Positions 16,566 to 25,723 of a DNA stretch of 64,000 nt are shown here, in pieces. This DNA is from Bacillus alveayuensis (GTDB lineage Bacteria > Bacillota > Bacilli > Bacillales > Aeribacillaceae), in NCBI GenBank assembly GCA_030812955.1, contig JAUSTR010000010.1:1-64000 (forward strand), given 5' to 3'. The stretch's first letter is position 1. Each line of letters begins with the position of its first letter. The position numbers and the translations under genes were made by a program. The notes beneath the pieces are model-generated. The model did not search any database. It was not told the origin of the DNA and was given only the letters and a program-made list of their open reading frames with translations.

Positions 16566-16637
16566 AAGGAATTCCCCCTATAAAAATTTCACTTCACGAA
16601 ATAAATCCTTATATAGTGAACTTAATTTCTTAATTCG

Positions 16638-16667
16638 ATATTACATGAGTCGTATTAATATTGTCAA
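16638..16667 (-). promoter_or_regulatory. Sigma-A-type promoter of gentisate unit 1
   Basis: On the minus strand TTGACA (16662-16667) and TAATAT (16638-16643) stand 18 bp apart, about 70 bp before the dioxygenase start. The leader between them and the gene contains CTTAATT repeated at 9-bp spacing, which could hold a regulator site. Confidence 0.65.
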
Positions 16668-16720
16668 TAGTCAGAATTTAATATCTTGTTTTAAAATTCA
16701 ACTTTATGACAAATGAAAAA

Positions 16721-16752
16721 GAGGTTGCGTAAAAAGCTTTATCGACAACCTC
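16721..16752 (-). terminator. Terminator after dctM
   Basis: GAGGTTG (16721-16727) pairs with CAACCTC (16746-16752) just after the TRAP large-permease stop codon. The minus-strand sequence after it is TTTTTCATTTG. Confidence 0.7.
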
Positions 16753-16781
16753 AACTATTAAAATGATGATCGACTGTATTT

Positions 16782-18086
16782 TCATTCAATAAAACTTGGC
16801 AAGAATGTTACAATTTCCGGGAATATAATTAAAATAATCGTGAAAATGACCATTGTGATAATGGACGGTACCACACCTTTAAAAATTTTTTCGATCGGCA
16901 CATCTTTGACAATCCCACTTATAATATAAACACTTAAACCTAAAGGTGGCGTGAGAATTCCAATATTTAAGACCATTACCATAATGATGCCAAACCAAAG
17001 CCCATCAAATCCTAATTGTGTAACAATCGGATATACAATTGGCAAGGTTAATACCATAATAGCAATTCCTTCTAAAAACATGCCGAGGAAGAAATAAACG
17101 ATTAAAATCAAAGCCATGATTAAATAAGGAGAGACATCAAGTGATCCTACTAAAGCTGTTAATGTCATCGGAATTTGGCTAAGTGCTAAAAACTTTCCAA
17201 ACAACGAAGCGCCGATTAATATTAAAAAAAGCATAGCTGTTAATCGAAGTGTTTCGTCCAATGAAGACCTGAGTTTAGACCAGCTTAACTTTTTCGTCAT
17301 GGATGTGATGATAAAGGCACCCATAGCCCCGATGCCACCTGCTTCGCTCGGTGTAAATACGCCAAAATAAATGCCTCCTATACTAATGACGAAGACTAGC
17401 AAAAAAGGCCAAATGCTTTTTAAGGAGTAAATTTTTTCTCTTAAACTTGCTTGCTGTTCCTTTTTTGGAGCGATGGAAGGATTTAAGCGAACTTGAATGT
17501 TAATCATGATCATAAAAAGCACTGTCATGATGATTCCAGGAATTAGTCCACCGATAAGTAACGGCCCAATTGGCTCTGACGTTAGAGCACCGTACAAAAT
17601 TAAGATGACACTAGGAGGAATAAGAATTCCTAATGTTCCACCAGCCGCTACCGCTGCCGTAGAAAAGGTTGTTTTATAGTTGTATTGATTCATCTCAGGT
17701 ATAGCAATTTTCGCTAAAGTGGCAGTTGTAGCATTACTTGAGCCAGAAATCGCTGCAAAAATGGAACTAGCACCAATCGTTGCAATCGCTAGCCCCCCAC
17801 GGAAATGTCCAAGCCATTTGTCAACAGCATTGAAGAGATCCTTTCCAAGCCCAGTGTTTGACATGAACATTCCCATTAAGATAAAAAGCGGAATGACACT
17901 TAAACTGTAATTATTCACTTGTCCAAAAGCTGATGTTCCTAATTGAGAAAGTCCTACCTCCCATCCTGCTAACAGTGACACCCCTAGAAAACCAACTAAA
18001 AAGAGTGATAAACCTACCGACACTCGCAAAAGAATGAGGACAATGAGTAAAATGATTCCAACAACTCCTGTCATTTCTGGGCTCAT
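16782..18086 (-). CDS. dctM: TRAP transporter large permease (DctM)
   Basis: 434 residues, about twelve hydrophobic segments. Forms the sodium-driven translocation unit of a tripartite ATP-independent transporter together with DctQ. Family marks include MGMFMSNTGLGKDLFNAVDKWLG (read as separate blocks), SGSSNATTATLAKIAIPEM and GILIPPSVILILYG. It overlaps dctQ by 4 bp. Located between a gentisate unit and an extradiol dioxygenase, the transporter probably takes up an aromatic or related carboxylate; the substrate is not visible from sequence. Confidence 0.93.
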   Translation of the reverse strand: MSPEMTGVVGIILLIVLILLRVSVGLSLFLVGFLGVSLLAGWEVGLSQLGTSAFGQVNNYSLSVIPLFILMGMFMSNTGLGKDLFNAVDKWLGHFRGGLAIATIGASSIFAAISGSSNATTATLAKIAIPEMNQYNYKTTFSTAAVAAGGTLGILIPPSVILILYGALTSEPIGPLLIGGLIPGIIMTVLFMIMINIQVRLNPSIAPKKEQQASLREKIYSLKSIWPFLLVFVISIGGIYFGVFTPSEAGGIGAMGAFIITSMTKKLSWSKLRSSLDETLRLTAMLFLILIGASLFGKFLALSQIPMTLTALVGSLDVSPYLIMALILIVYFFLGMFLEGIAIMVLTLPIVYPIVTQLGFDGLWFGIIMVMVLNIGILTPPLGLSVYIISGIVKDVPIEKIFKGVVPSIITMVIFTIILIIFPEIVTFLPSFIE

Positions 18087-18652
18087 GATTTCACCACCTT
18101 AAGCAAAGATTTTAAAAAGTCTAATAGAAAGGTGAGCATAAAACAAAGAGATCCAATTGCAGCGGTAAAAACAAAGATGTATAACGGGATCCCAAGATCA
18201 CCACTTGTTTCATTTCCTATAAAAATCCTATTCCCATATTCAAACAGCTTCCAAGTTGTTAAAAGGAGCAAAATGAATAAAATGAATGAACTAACAGCAT
18301 AAATTACATATTGGATTTTTTCCGGCAGTTTATTCGTTAAAAAATCAATTTCGATATGTTCTTTTTTTATCTGTGTCATCCCCAAACTGAAGAAAATAAT
18401 GACGGCTAAAGCCAATCCCGTTATTTCATATGTTCCGGTGACAGGTTTGTTAAAAAAATATCTCCCTATAACATCGGCAGTCGTCAAAAACATAAGGAGA
18501 AATAATAAAATGCTTGAAAGGGAATGAAGAACATTATTCAACTGGTAAATGAACTTGTCTAGTTTGTTGAGCCAATCAACTGTTACTTGCTTAGAATTTA
18601 CTTGTACTTGTGAAAAGTCCGGGTTTAAATTTTCCTTGCCTTCTATTTTCAT
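18083..18652 (-). CDS. dctQ: TRAP transporter small permease (DctQ)
   Basis: 189 residues with four hydrophobic segments (LLFLLMFLTTADVIGRYFF, ITGLALAVIIFFSLG, FILFILLLLTTW and a C-terminal one), the standard DctQ layout. ADVIGRYFFNKPVTGTYE is the usual family signature, and KEHIEIDFL is also typical. The N-terminal extension of about 35 polar residues is longer than in most homologues. It is coupled to dctM by a 4-bp overlap and separated from dctP by a strong hairpin. Confidence 0.9.
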   Translation of the reverse strand: MKIEGKENLNPDFSQVQVNSKQVTVDWLNKLDKFIYQLNNVLHSLSSILLFLLMFLTTADVIGRYFFNKPVTGTYEITGLALAVIIFFSLGMTQIKKEHIEIDFLTNKLPEKIQYVIYAVSSFILFILLLLTTWKLFEYGNRIFIGNETSGDLGIPLYIFVFTAAIGSLCFMLTFLLDFLKSLLKVVKS

Positions 18653-18693
18653 CTACCATCACCTCACATTGTCAGCATGCGAAAAAGTAAACT

Positions 18694-18751
18694 AATACCT
18701 GTGTACGTTTCTGTATCATGATGAATCCATAAAATGTTGTACACAGGTATT
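18694..18751 (-). terminator. Long-loop hairpin between dctP and dctQ
   Basis: A perfect 13-bp stem, AATACCTGTGTAC (18694-18706) with GTACACAGGTATT (18739-18751), lies 18 bp after the dctP stop. There is no strong T-tract. Such a structure may protect the dctP message or give partial termination so that binding protein exceeds permease. Confidence 0.6.
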
Positions 18752-18769
18752 GAACACCGAAAATTTAAT

Positions 18770-19837
18770 TTAATTTCCTTTAATTAGTTCCACAGTTCGG
18801 TCATAAATTTTATGACCATCAATCCCTTTCTTTTCCATATCTGATAACCATTTTTCCGTGACAACTTCAGAAGCTTTTTTAAACTTTTCCAATTCATTTT
18901 CAGGTAATGTGATAAATTCCGTACCGTTTTCCTTCGCTTCTTTTTCGGCAAGCTCTTTCTGTTTGTCAAAGGCTTTACCAGATCTTTCTGCCATTGGAAC
19001 ACCTAGCAGCTTTTCTTCAATAACCTTTTGGTCTTCTGGTGAAATTTTATTCCAGCTGTCTTTGTTCATCGCTACATAATAAATACTTGTGTTGAAATTC
19101 CCAAGTGTGACGTAATCTACAACATCAAATAAGTTAAAGTCTTTAATCGCTGCAACAGGAAGTACACCGCCATCAATGACCCCTTTTTGCATGGCATCGT
19201 AAATTTCTGGTGCAGGCACGGAAACAGGCGTCGCTCCCCAAGATTTAATCATTTCACCTGCTTCAACGGAAGGTGTACGAAGCTTTAATCCCTTTACATC
19301 CTCGAATGTGCGGACAGCTTTTCCTTTCGTAATGATGGCATAAGGATCAGCTGCATGTACCCATAAAAGTTTGACATCGGAATATTCTTTTTGAATTTCT
19401 GGAAATTCATCATATAATTTTTGGGCAACGACACTTAATTCTGCACCACTTTTTCCATCTGGGAGAAACGGCAATTGCAGCACCGAGTGAACTGGGAATT
19501 TACCAGCATTATATCCTTGTAACCCCCATCCTGCATCCATAATGCCCGTTACAATGTTATCGTATGTTTCTTTTGGACCTCCTAATGCTCCACCTGGATA
19601 TATTTTAAATTTGACGCGGTTATCTGTTAATTTAGCAACCTCTTCACTGAATGGCCTCATAGAATCTTTATCCTGTACATGGTCAGGCGAGTTCATATGA
19701 CCCATTTTAAATTCAAGTGATTCCCCGCTCGATTCACTGGATCCTCCTGCAGAATTCGATGAACAGCCTGCAAAAATCAACATGGACAAAATAAGTGTTA
19801 ACATGAAAGAAGTTTTCAGCAAACGATTTTTCATCAT
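18770..19837 (-). CDS. dctP: TRAP transporter solute-binding lipoprotein (DctP)
   Basis: 355-residue extracytoplasmic binding protein. A lipoprotein signal ends in LIFAGC (Cys25), and a Ser/Gly-rich linker follows. The body shows DctP-family blocks: FKIYPGGALGGPKETYDNI, KGLKLRTPSVEAGEM and ATPVSVPAPEIYDAMQKGVIDG; the conserved arginine that holds substrate carboxylate lies in KLRTP. First gene of the TRAP unit. A possible CcpA site lies 15-28 bp before its start. Homologues bind many organic acids, so the substrate is left open. Confidence 0.92.
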   Translation of the reverse strand: MMKNRLLKTSFMLTLILSMLIFAGCSSNSAGGSSESSGESLEFKMGHMNSPDHVQDKDSMRPFSEEVAKLTDNRVKFKIYPGGALGGPKETYDNIVTGIMDAGWGLQGYNAGKFPVHSVLQLPFLPDGKSGAELSVVAQKLYDEFPEIQKEYSDVKLLWVHAADPYAIITKGKAVRTFEDVKGLKLRTPSVEAGEMIKSWGATPVSVPAPEIYDAMQKGVIDGGVLPVAAIKDFNLFDVVDYVTLGNFNTSIYYVAMNKDSWNKISPEDQKVIEEKLLGVPMAERSGKAFDKQKELAEKEAKENGTEFITLPENELEKFKKASEVVTEKWLSDMEKKGIDGHKIYDRTVELIKGN

Positions 19838-19851
19838 ATCCCCCCTATAGT

Positions 19852-19865
19852 AGCAAACGCTTACA
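19852..19865 (-). promoter_or_regulatory. Possible CcpA binding site (cre) before dctP
   Basis: TGTAAGCGTTTGCT on the minus strand matches the cre consensus TGWAANCGNTNWCA at all but the last and third-last positions. It lies between the likely promoter and the start codon, a position suited to roadblock repression by CcpA. Confidence 0.45.
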
Positions 19866-20014
19866 TAATTGAAAATTTTAAATATTTTGTATTCGAGATT
19901 TATGATAATCTTTCATTTTTTATAAAACGATAGCGATTTTCTTCTATATGAAACTAATAGATAATTTTTTAAATTTTTGTCATTTCCATTTTTATTTTAA
20001 TGAAGCCAGAATAG

Positions 20015-20842
20015 TCAACTCTTTTGAACAGTAGGCTGTTCCGTTTTATCAAATGTAATGAGCGCGTTCCAGCTTCCCGAAGATTGACCGTCTGCCAAAT
20101 ATTGTGGTTGGTCATGATCTTCTAGAATACTTAATAACATCGCAAGGTGCCGTCCACCAGACTCCACTTTTGCTAATCTAGCATATTGAGGAAGCATATT
20201 GTAGGCGGCCTCATATTCTTTCTTTAACATATAGTCGATAAACTGTTTGTCTAAAGCATGTTCTGAAGCAGTTGGTTTATTGTGCCTGCCGCGAACTAAA
20301 TTGTGTGACAGTGCTCCACTTGAGACAAAAACAACCTTCTTTTTACTTTCTTGTAAAACTTGCCGAATTAGCTGTCCCCACCGATATGTTTCATCTAACG
20401 TTGCGGCTAGTGTAACGGATAAGTTGACAACAGGTATATCCCCGTTAGGTACGAGATATTTCAACGGTACAACTGTTCCATAGTCCCACACGTAATGAGG
20501 GTCGTCCACTCCTAATACTTGCAATCCAGCATCTTGCCCAACTTTCACAAGATCATCTCCCAATTGCTTGTCTCCTGGATAATCATATGGAACGTCACGA
20601 ATTAAATCAGGACATTCATTAGCAGTTAAAATCCCTTTATGGACTGGCGTGCAATTCACATAATGGAAAAAGGTCGACGGCCAGTGGCAAGAAACTAGGA
20701 CAATAACATCCGCTTTAAGATCGTAAATTTTTTTTGACACCTTCTTCATCTCAACAGCCAATTCCTTTTGGAAATCAGGGACTTGATCAAAATGACACAT
20801 ACTCGGTACATGCGGTACTAACATAGATAATTCAATCGTCAT
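20015..20842 (-). CDS. LigB/DODA-type extradiol ring-cleavage dioxygenase
   Basis: Class III extradiol dioxygenase, 275 residues from the ATG at 20842, which has AGGAGGG six bases upstream. Candidate non-haem iron ligands are the histidines in VPHVPSMCH near the N-terminus and in VSCHWPS, with the conserved VFVSSGALSHNL block carrying the catalytic-histidine region. The family opens catecholic, protocatechuate-like or aminophenol rings. It is a single-gene unit facing an IclR regulator and an ACMSD-like decarboxylase, which suggests a meta-cleavage branch separate from gentisate. Substrate unknown. Confidence 0.85.
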   Translation of the reverse strand: MTIELSMLVPHVPSMCHFDQVPDFQKELAVEMKKVSKKIYDLKADVIVLVSCHWPSTFFHYVNCTPVHKGILTANECPDLIRDVPYDYPGDKQLGDDLVKVGQDAGLQVLGVDDPHYVWDYGTVVPLKYLVPNGDIPVVNLSVTLAATLDETYRWGQLIRQVLQESKKKVVFVSSGALSHNLVRGRHNKPTASEHALDKQFIDYMLKKEYEAAYNMLPQYARLAKVESGGRHLAMLLSILEDHDQPQYLADGQSSGSWNALITFDKTEQPTVQKS

Positions 20843-20914
20843 CAATAGCCCTCCTTTAAAAAATTCGTTGTGACATTAATGTTAATTTTCATTCGTTGCA
20901 TTTTCAATACTATT

Positions 20915-20931
20915 GTTGCATATAAAGCAAC
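20915..20931. promoter_or_regulatory. Palindrome in the divergent ligB/iclR2 region
   Basis: GTTGC-N7-GCAAC, lying between the divergent dioxygenase and iclR2 genes; a further half-site (GTTGCA) lies 21 bp away at 20895-20900. A plausible operator for the adjacent IclR protein, untested. Confidence 0.4.
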
Positions 20932-21064
20932 ATTCATGAAAATATTTATAAATTTCAAAAGATTTTATTTTTTTCTTTTCAAATATTTATGAATCTGCTA
21001 TATTCTCTCATATACAGCACTTGTGTTGTATTATATGAAACATAAAAAAGGGGGAAAAATAGAT

Positions 21065-21841
21065 GTGAACGGAAACGAAGATAAAAATCAACTTTCTTCG
21101 ATCAAAAATGCTTTAAGAATTTTAAAGAGCTTTACAATGGATGAACCAGAAAAAAAAATCAGTGATCTATCCAGCTCACTCGGAATCAATAAAAGTACAG
21201 TAAGCCGAACTATGAAAACACTAGCAAGTGAAGGGTTTGTCTATAAGGATCCTGAAACAAAGAAATACAGATTAGGCTTATCCATTTTATCATTGAGTGG
21301 TGTTTTATTTAGCAACATGGATGTATACCGGGAATCCCAGCCAGTTTTAAATAAATTGGTGGAGAACATTGGAGAAACCGCTCACATTTCAGTCTTAGAC
21401 GATTTAGAGGTCGTTTATTTACAAAAAGTAGAATGTCATCATCCTGTCAGGTTTTTAACCCATATTGGCAGGCGCAATCCACCTTATTGTACAAGCTCAG
21501 GAAAAGTGCTTTTAGCATTTTCTGAAGAAGAAATCATCAACAATGTGGTAGCAAAAGGATTAACTGCATTTACAAAAAACACCATTACAAATCCAGAAAA
21601 GCTTCGTTCTCATTTAGCAAAGATAAAGGAAGATGGGTACGCCTTTAGTTTAGAAGAATTGTCTGAAGGAGTTAATTCTATAGCCGCCCCAATTTATGAT
21701 TATACAGGAAAAGTTATTGCCGCTCTTTCCGTAGTCGGACCGAAACAGCGAATTCCCATTCATAAATTAAAATCAATCGCAAAACAGGTAATGGCTGCTA
21801 GTAAAGAAGTTTCAGAAAGAATGGGATATATAAAATATTAA
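21065..21841 (+). CDS. IclR-family transcriptional regulator 2
   Basis: 258 residues from a GTG start, chosen because AAAGGGGG lies about ten bases before it; the longer frame has no ribosome site. Winged helix: SIKNALRILKSFTMDEP and GINKSTVSRTMKTLASEGF. Effector domain: HIGRRNPPYCTSSGKVLLAF and EGVNSIAAPIYDYTGKVIAA. It faces the extradiol dioxygenase and is 25 bp before the ACMSD-like gene, so it probably controls both. It shares strong similarity with the IclR proteins at 27288 and 28105. Confidence 0.9.
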   Translation: MNGNEDKNQLSSIKNALRILKSFTMDEPEKKISDLSSSLGINKSTVSRTMKTLASEGFVYKDPETKKYRLGLSILSLSGVLFSNMDVYRESQPVLNKLVENIGETAHISVLDDLEVVYLQKVECHHPVRFLTHIGRRNPPYCTSSGKVLLAFSEEEIINNVVAKGLTAFTKNTITNPEKLRSHLAKIKEDGYAFSLEELSEGVNSIAAPIYDYTGKVIAALSVVGPKQRIPIHKLKSIAKQVMAASKEVSERMGYIKY

Positions 21842-21866
21842 ATGAAAGTTTAAGGAGAGTAGAGAA

Positions 21867-22805
21867 ATGTATGATTTTCATACTCATTTCATCCCTGCAA
21901 ATGTTATTGAATGGGTGAAGGAACAAAAAGAAACAATTCATGCACAATGGGTGAAAAAGGAAGAAAACAAGGAAGAATTTTTAATGATCAATCATAAATG
22001 GGGATTTGAGTTAAAGAAAACATTTGTTGATATCAATCTTTATATTGAAGAACAATCTAAAGCAGGTATAAAGCATTCCGTCATTTCACCAATTCCGCAA
22101 CTTTTTATGTATGATTTTCCAGAAGAAATCACCTATGAACTATCCACCGTGTACAACGATTCGTTAGTTAAGCTCGTTCAATTCTTTCCAGCCAAGCTAT
22201 CAGCGTTGGCAACAGTTCCACTAAACAATCCGGATCAAGCTGCTCAAGTGTTAAACGATGCGATGAAGTGTGGCTTAAAAGGAGTCATTATTGGTCCAGG
22301 TGCATCAGGGCATATGCTTTCTGACAAAAGGTTTATTCCGTTTTTTGAAGAAGCCAATCGGCTGAAAGCAATTGTGTTCATTCATCCGCTACTAAGTGAA
22401 GATCCGCGATTAAAAAGAAGAATGATGCCGAATTTAATCGGTGTTCCGTGGGAAACTACAGTTTGTGCAACCGACATTTTATTAAGCGGACTAATCGACC
22501 GCTTTCCAAATGTCAAAATATTGTTTGCTCATGGAGGAGGTTTTTTACCGTACCAAATAGGCAGAATGACAAAAGGATACGAGAAATGGCCAGCGGTTTC
22601 GAAGAATTTGACAGCACCCCCAAAAGAATATTTAAAACGTTTTTGGTATGACAATGTTTTATGGGATCAACAAAGCGTTGAATTTTTAATCCAAACGGTC
22701 GGAGAAGATCGGGTAGTACCTGGATCAGATTTTCCGTTTGATCTTTCCGTTTGGCCGCCTGATTCAAGGAGCTGTCGCAGTGTGAGAACAATACTCGCTG
22801 ATTAA
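21867..22805 (+). CDS. ACMSD-like amidohydrolase (metal-dependent decarboxylase), possible C-terminal frameshift
   Basis: 312-residue TIM-barrel protein of the amidohydrolase-2 group, which includes aminocarboxymuconate-semialdehyde and resorcylate decarboxylases. Metal site: DFHTHFIP at the N-terminus, VFIHP in the middle, FAHGGG and the aspartate in GSDFPFD. The C-terminus after SVWPP is atypical and ends early. An overlapping reading frame just beyond the stop encodes LIKENGLKR, like the usual family ending, so a frameshift is possible. It sits between iclR2 and an MFS carrier. Confidence 0.8.
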   Translation: MYDFHTHFIPANVIEWVKEQKETIHAQWVKKEENKEEFLMINHKWGFELKKTFVDINLYIEEQSKAGIKHSVISPIPQLFMYDFPEEITYELSTVYNDSLVKLVQFFPAKLSALATVPLNNPDQAAQVLNDAMKCGLKGVIIGPGASGHMLSDKRFIPFFEEANRLKAIVFIHPLLSEDPRLKRRMMPNLIGVPWETTVCATDILLSGLIDRFPNVKILFAHGGGFLPYQIGRMTKGYEKWPAVSKNLTAPPKEYLKRFWYDNVLWDQQSVEFLIQTVGEDRVVPGSDFPFDLSVWPPDSRSCRSVRTILAD

Positions 22806-22934
22806 AGAAAACGGGTTAAAAAGACATGTTGCCCCAAATTAAACCTTTATAAAAGAGATAAACATGAAATGTTTTCTCTCTTATTAGGTGCAGATTGAAA
22901 GGATAAAAATTTTTTCTCAAAGAAGGGACCATTC

Positions 22935-24143
22935 ATGATGGAAGAAAAGTTGTGGACAAAAAATTTTATGAATATTTCGATCTGTAATTTCTTTCTTTTT
23001 ATCAACTATTATTATTTGCTAGTAACATTGCCGATCTTTGTTATTCAAGATTTAAAAAGCAGTGAGGCTTTAGCTGGATTAATCGCCATGGTTTATTTGT
23101 TTGCAGCTATCATTTCACGTCCATTCGTTGATCAATTTATGAAGAAGATTGGTAAACGAAAGATGCTTGTGATCTCCCTTATCATTTTTGTGATCGCCTC
23201 TGTTTCCTATTTGTTTGTCCGTTCAATCGTCTTATTGTTAATCATTCGTTTTCTGCACGGAATTGGCTTCGGGATCGCAACCACCACTACAGGGGCGATC
23301 GTTGCCGATATTGTACCAGATTCTCGAAAAGGAGAAGGAATGGGCTATTTTATTTTATCTTCTAATTTTGCTATGGTAGTCGGACCGTTTCTAGGACTTT
23401 CCTCTTACGATCATTGGGGTTCTTTCGCAATGCTCGCTATTGCACTTATTTGCTCTGTTGGAGCACTTTTTACCGGAGGAATCATCAACTTACATGAAAC
23501 CAAATCACTGCGAAGTAAAAAAGAACTATTCCAAATTCATTTTAATCTTGAAAAGCTTTTGGAAGTATCCGTATTTCCTATTGCACTCAATGCTGCCTTT
23601 TTAGCATTTGCTTATTCTACCGTCTTATCGTTCGTCTCTGTTTATGCTGAAAGATTGCAACTAGGCGCTAGTTCGAATTTGTTTTTTGTTGTTTATGCCA
23701 TCATCCTGCTTATTTCTCGACCATTTACAGGAAGATGGTTCGACAAGTTTGGCGCTAATGTCATTGTCATCCCTTCCATCATATCATTTGCCCTCGGATT
23801 ATTTATTTTAAGCATGGCTCATACATCTTTCGTCTATTTATTAAGTGCTTTGTTAATTGGGCTTGGTTGGGGAACGTTGTTTCCAAGTTTTCAAACAATG
23901 GCCATTCAAGTCGTATCTCCATCTAGAAGAGCCTCAGCTCTCAGCACCTTTTTATCCATTTTCGACATCGGCATCGGTGTCGGGTCTTTCTTAACAGGAG
24001 CAGTCGTTTCCTTTATCGGATTTCAATCTTTATATTTTTATAGCTCCTTTTACGTGTTGGTAGGATTAGTATTATACTTCCTTTTTGTACAGCAGCGGGT
24101 GGATCGGAAAAGTATTCTTAATAAAAAATCAACTCTTCAATAA
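22935..24143 (+). CDS. MFS transporter, DHA1-like
   Basis: 402-residue major facilitator with twelve hydrophobic segments. The A-motif between helices 2 and 3 reads SRPFVDQFMKKIGKRKML, and a second copy (SRPFTGRWFDKFGAN) marks the other half. GFGIATTTTGAIVADIVP is typical of drug/proton antiporter-like carriers. It follows the ACMSD-like gene in the same direction after 129 bp. It may carry an aromatic substrate or export a toxic intermediate; the sequence does not say which. Confidence 0.88.
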   Translation: MMEEKLWTKNFMNISICNFFLFINYYYLLVTLPIFVIQDLKSSEALAGLIAMVYLFAAIISRPFVDQFMKKIGKRKMLVISLIIFVIASVSYLFVRSIVLLLIIRFLHGIGFGIATTTTGAIVADIVPDSRKGEGMGYFILSSNFAMVVGPFLGLSSYDHWGSFAMLAIALICSVGALFTGGIINLHETKSLRSKKELFQIHFNLEKLLEVSVFPIALNAAFLAFAYSTVLSFVSVYAERLQLGASSNLFFVVYAIILLISRPFTGRWFDKFGANVIVIPSIISFALGLFILSMAHTSFVYLLSALLIGLGWGTLFPSFQTMAIQVVSPSRRASALSTFLSIFDIGIGVGSFLTGAVVSFIGFQSLYFYSSFYVLVGLVLYFLFVQQRVDRKSILNKKSTLQ

Positions 24144-24212
24144 TAGCCCCCCTCGTTTCATTTATCATGATGGAGAAGTTCTTTTCTCCCCCTTTGCTTA
24201 AAGACAAAAAAA

Positions 24213-24271
24213 TGCCGCCTTCGTTGTTTTAGGTTTACGAACAGGTATATCCCTAAAACAAGGAAGCGGCA
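24213..24271 (-). terminator. Terminator, long stem
   Basis: TGCCGCCTTCGTTGTTTTAGG pairs almost perfectly with the arm at 24252-24271; on the minus strand seven T follow. It ends the unit that contains gentisate dioxygenase 2 and the aldehyde dehydrogenase remnant. Confidence 0.8.
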
Positions 24272-24312
24272 AATTGTCCCACGATATGACTGTTAGCACT
24301 ACCGAAAAATGT

Positions 24313-24492
24313 TTAAAATGGATACTCCCTCGGTTTCGTTTGAACAGAAATCCATTTCATCGATGTAAATTCCTCTACAACCCATGGATTTCCGAACCGG
24401 CCTAAACCGCTCGCTTTCGTTCCTCCAAATGGAATATTCGGTGCATCATTTACAGTTTGATCATTAATATGCGTAAAACAGCTTTTAAGAAG
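24313..24492 (-). pseudogene. Aldehyde dehydrogenase remnant (C-terminal end only)
   Basis: About 60 codons that match only the extreme C-terminus of an aldehyde dehydrogenase of the benzaldehyde/vanillin type: [41 protein letters not shown]. The catalytic cysteine and glutamate regions are gone. The open frame continues upstream only to a methionine inside a hairpin at 24496-24528, so no functional start is seen. It retains its terminator. It probably marks a deletion that fused this tail to the end of the gentisate unit. Confidence 0.8.
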
Positions 24493-24495
24493 ATA

Positions 24496-24528
24496 CGGCA
24501 CAACTAAGGGATTTTCTTTGTTGTGCCG
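24496..24528 (-). terminator. Hairpin after gentisate dioxygenase 2
   Basis: CGGCACAAC (24496-24504) with GTTGTGCCG (24520-24528). It stands at the junction between the dioxygenase gene and the aldehyde dehydrogenase remnant. The downstream T-run is weak. Confidence 0.5.
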
Positions 24529-24578
24529 CATCGTTTTATTCGTACGAAAAACTCTATGACTATTTGATTTATAAAATA

Positions 24579-25691
24579 TTAAAGCAATACAGGGGCAAAT
24601 TCTCCCGTTATTGGCTGATGTCCGTTATTTTCTTCATATGCTTCCTCTCGTTCCACATCAAACCGCTCCATAATTGGCAAATCATTTGCAGAGAATAAGT
24701 AAGCATCCTCCTCAGCAACATGTTCATGCCATGCCCAATTTGGAATGACAAAGAAGTCGCCTTTTTCCCAATCAAAGCGAACACCATTAATAATGCTGTA
24801 TCCCGAACCTTTAAAAACATGGTAAATGGTTGCGTGCGTATGACGATGAGCTTTCGAATGAAAGTCTTTCGGAAGAAACTGCATCCATGAAGCGATTGTC
24901 GGGTTGGCAGTTTTCCCAGTGGATGGGTTAATATATTCTACAGCATATCCATCATACGGATCTGGGTCCAACCGTTTTAAACCTTGTATAGCCGCTTCTG
25001 TCTGCTTCCATTTATAGGATCCTAATGGGGCTATTTTCGGTTTACGGTCAGAAATTGGACGAACCATACCACCTTCATATTTTTGAGAGGAAAAATTATC
25101 TGGAACTTTTGGTTGTTCGATACCTTCTGGATAAGGGTCGAAGAAAGTGCCGCCAATTGAATAAATTGTAGGGATATCTAGACAGTCCATCCAAATCATT
25201 GGCTCATCACCTGGATGTGCATGACCATGCCATAATCCTTTCGGAGTAATGAGGTAATCTCCCTCTTCCATAAAAATCCGTTCTCCTTGAACAATTGTAT
25301 AGGCACCTTTTCCTTGACTAATAAAACGAAGAGCGCTTTGAGTATGTCTATGTGACGGTGCCACCTCACCAGGAAGAATTAATTGGACAGCCGCATATAA
25401 CGTTTGCGTCGTTGAAGCCCATCCCCATGGCTTGCGGTATGTTAATCCTGGATTTTGAAAGTATATAGCTCTTCTTTCTCCTCCCCGTTCTGGCGTGAAA
25501 ATGTCCGTTGCTTCCATTAACTTTTTATAAAGCGTTTTCCATTTCCAAAGATACGCTTCTGCCTGTGGTGTCGGTTGGCGATGCATTAAATCTGGAATGG
25601 CATCCCATAGTGGACCTAAATGAATCTGTTCAATGTCCTTTGTAAAATCTTGTACGACTTTACTTTTAAAAAAATCATTTTTCTCCGCCAT
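24579..25691 (-). CDS. Gentisate 1,2-dioxygenase 2
   Basis: Second bicupin ring-cleavage dioxygenase, 370 residues. First cupin ligands: [16 protein letters not shown] (112-127) and WHGH (154-157). Second cupin: [16 protein letters not shown] and WAWHEH. It shares the HLGPLW and [15 protein letters not shown] blocks with copy 1 but is clearly diverged, so it is either an old duplication or has a different preferred substrate. AAAGGAGGGG precedes the ATG. Last intact gene of a unit with FAH2 and a DinB-fold protein. Confidence 0.9.
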   Translation of the reverse strand: MAEKNDFFKSKVVQDFTKDIEQIHLGPLWDAIPDLMHRQPTPQAEAYLWKWKTLYKKLMEATDIFTPERGGERRAIYFQNPGLTYRKPWGWASTTQTLYAAVQLILPGEVAPSHRHTQSALRFISQGKGAYTIVQGERIFMEEGDYLITPKGLWHGHAHPGDEPMIWMDCLDIPTIYSIGGTFFDPYPEGIEQPKVPDNFSSQKYEGGMVRPISDRKPKIAPLGSYKWKQTEAAIQGLKRLDPDPYDGYAVEYINPSTGKTANPTIASWMQFLPKDFHSKAHRHTHATIYHVFKGSGYSIINGVRFDWEKGDFFVIPNWAWHEHVAEEDAYLFSANDLPIMERFDVEREEAYEENNGHQPITGEFAPVLL

Positions 25692-25723
25692 TCAAACCCC
25701 TCCTTTTTAACGGTTTAAAATCG

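Noticed and set aside
22850..22890. Terminator after the ACMSD-like gene
   Set aside because: The AAGAGA/TCTCTT pairing is interrupted and lacks a T-tract; too weak to list.
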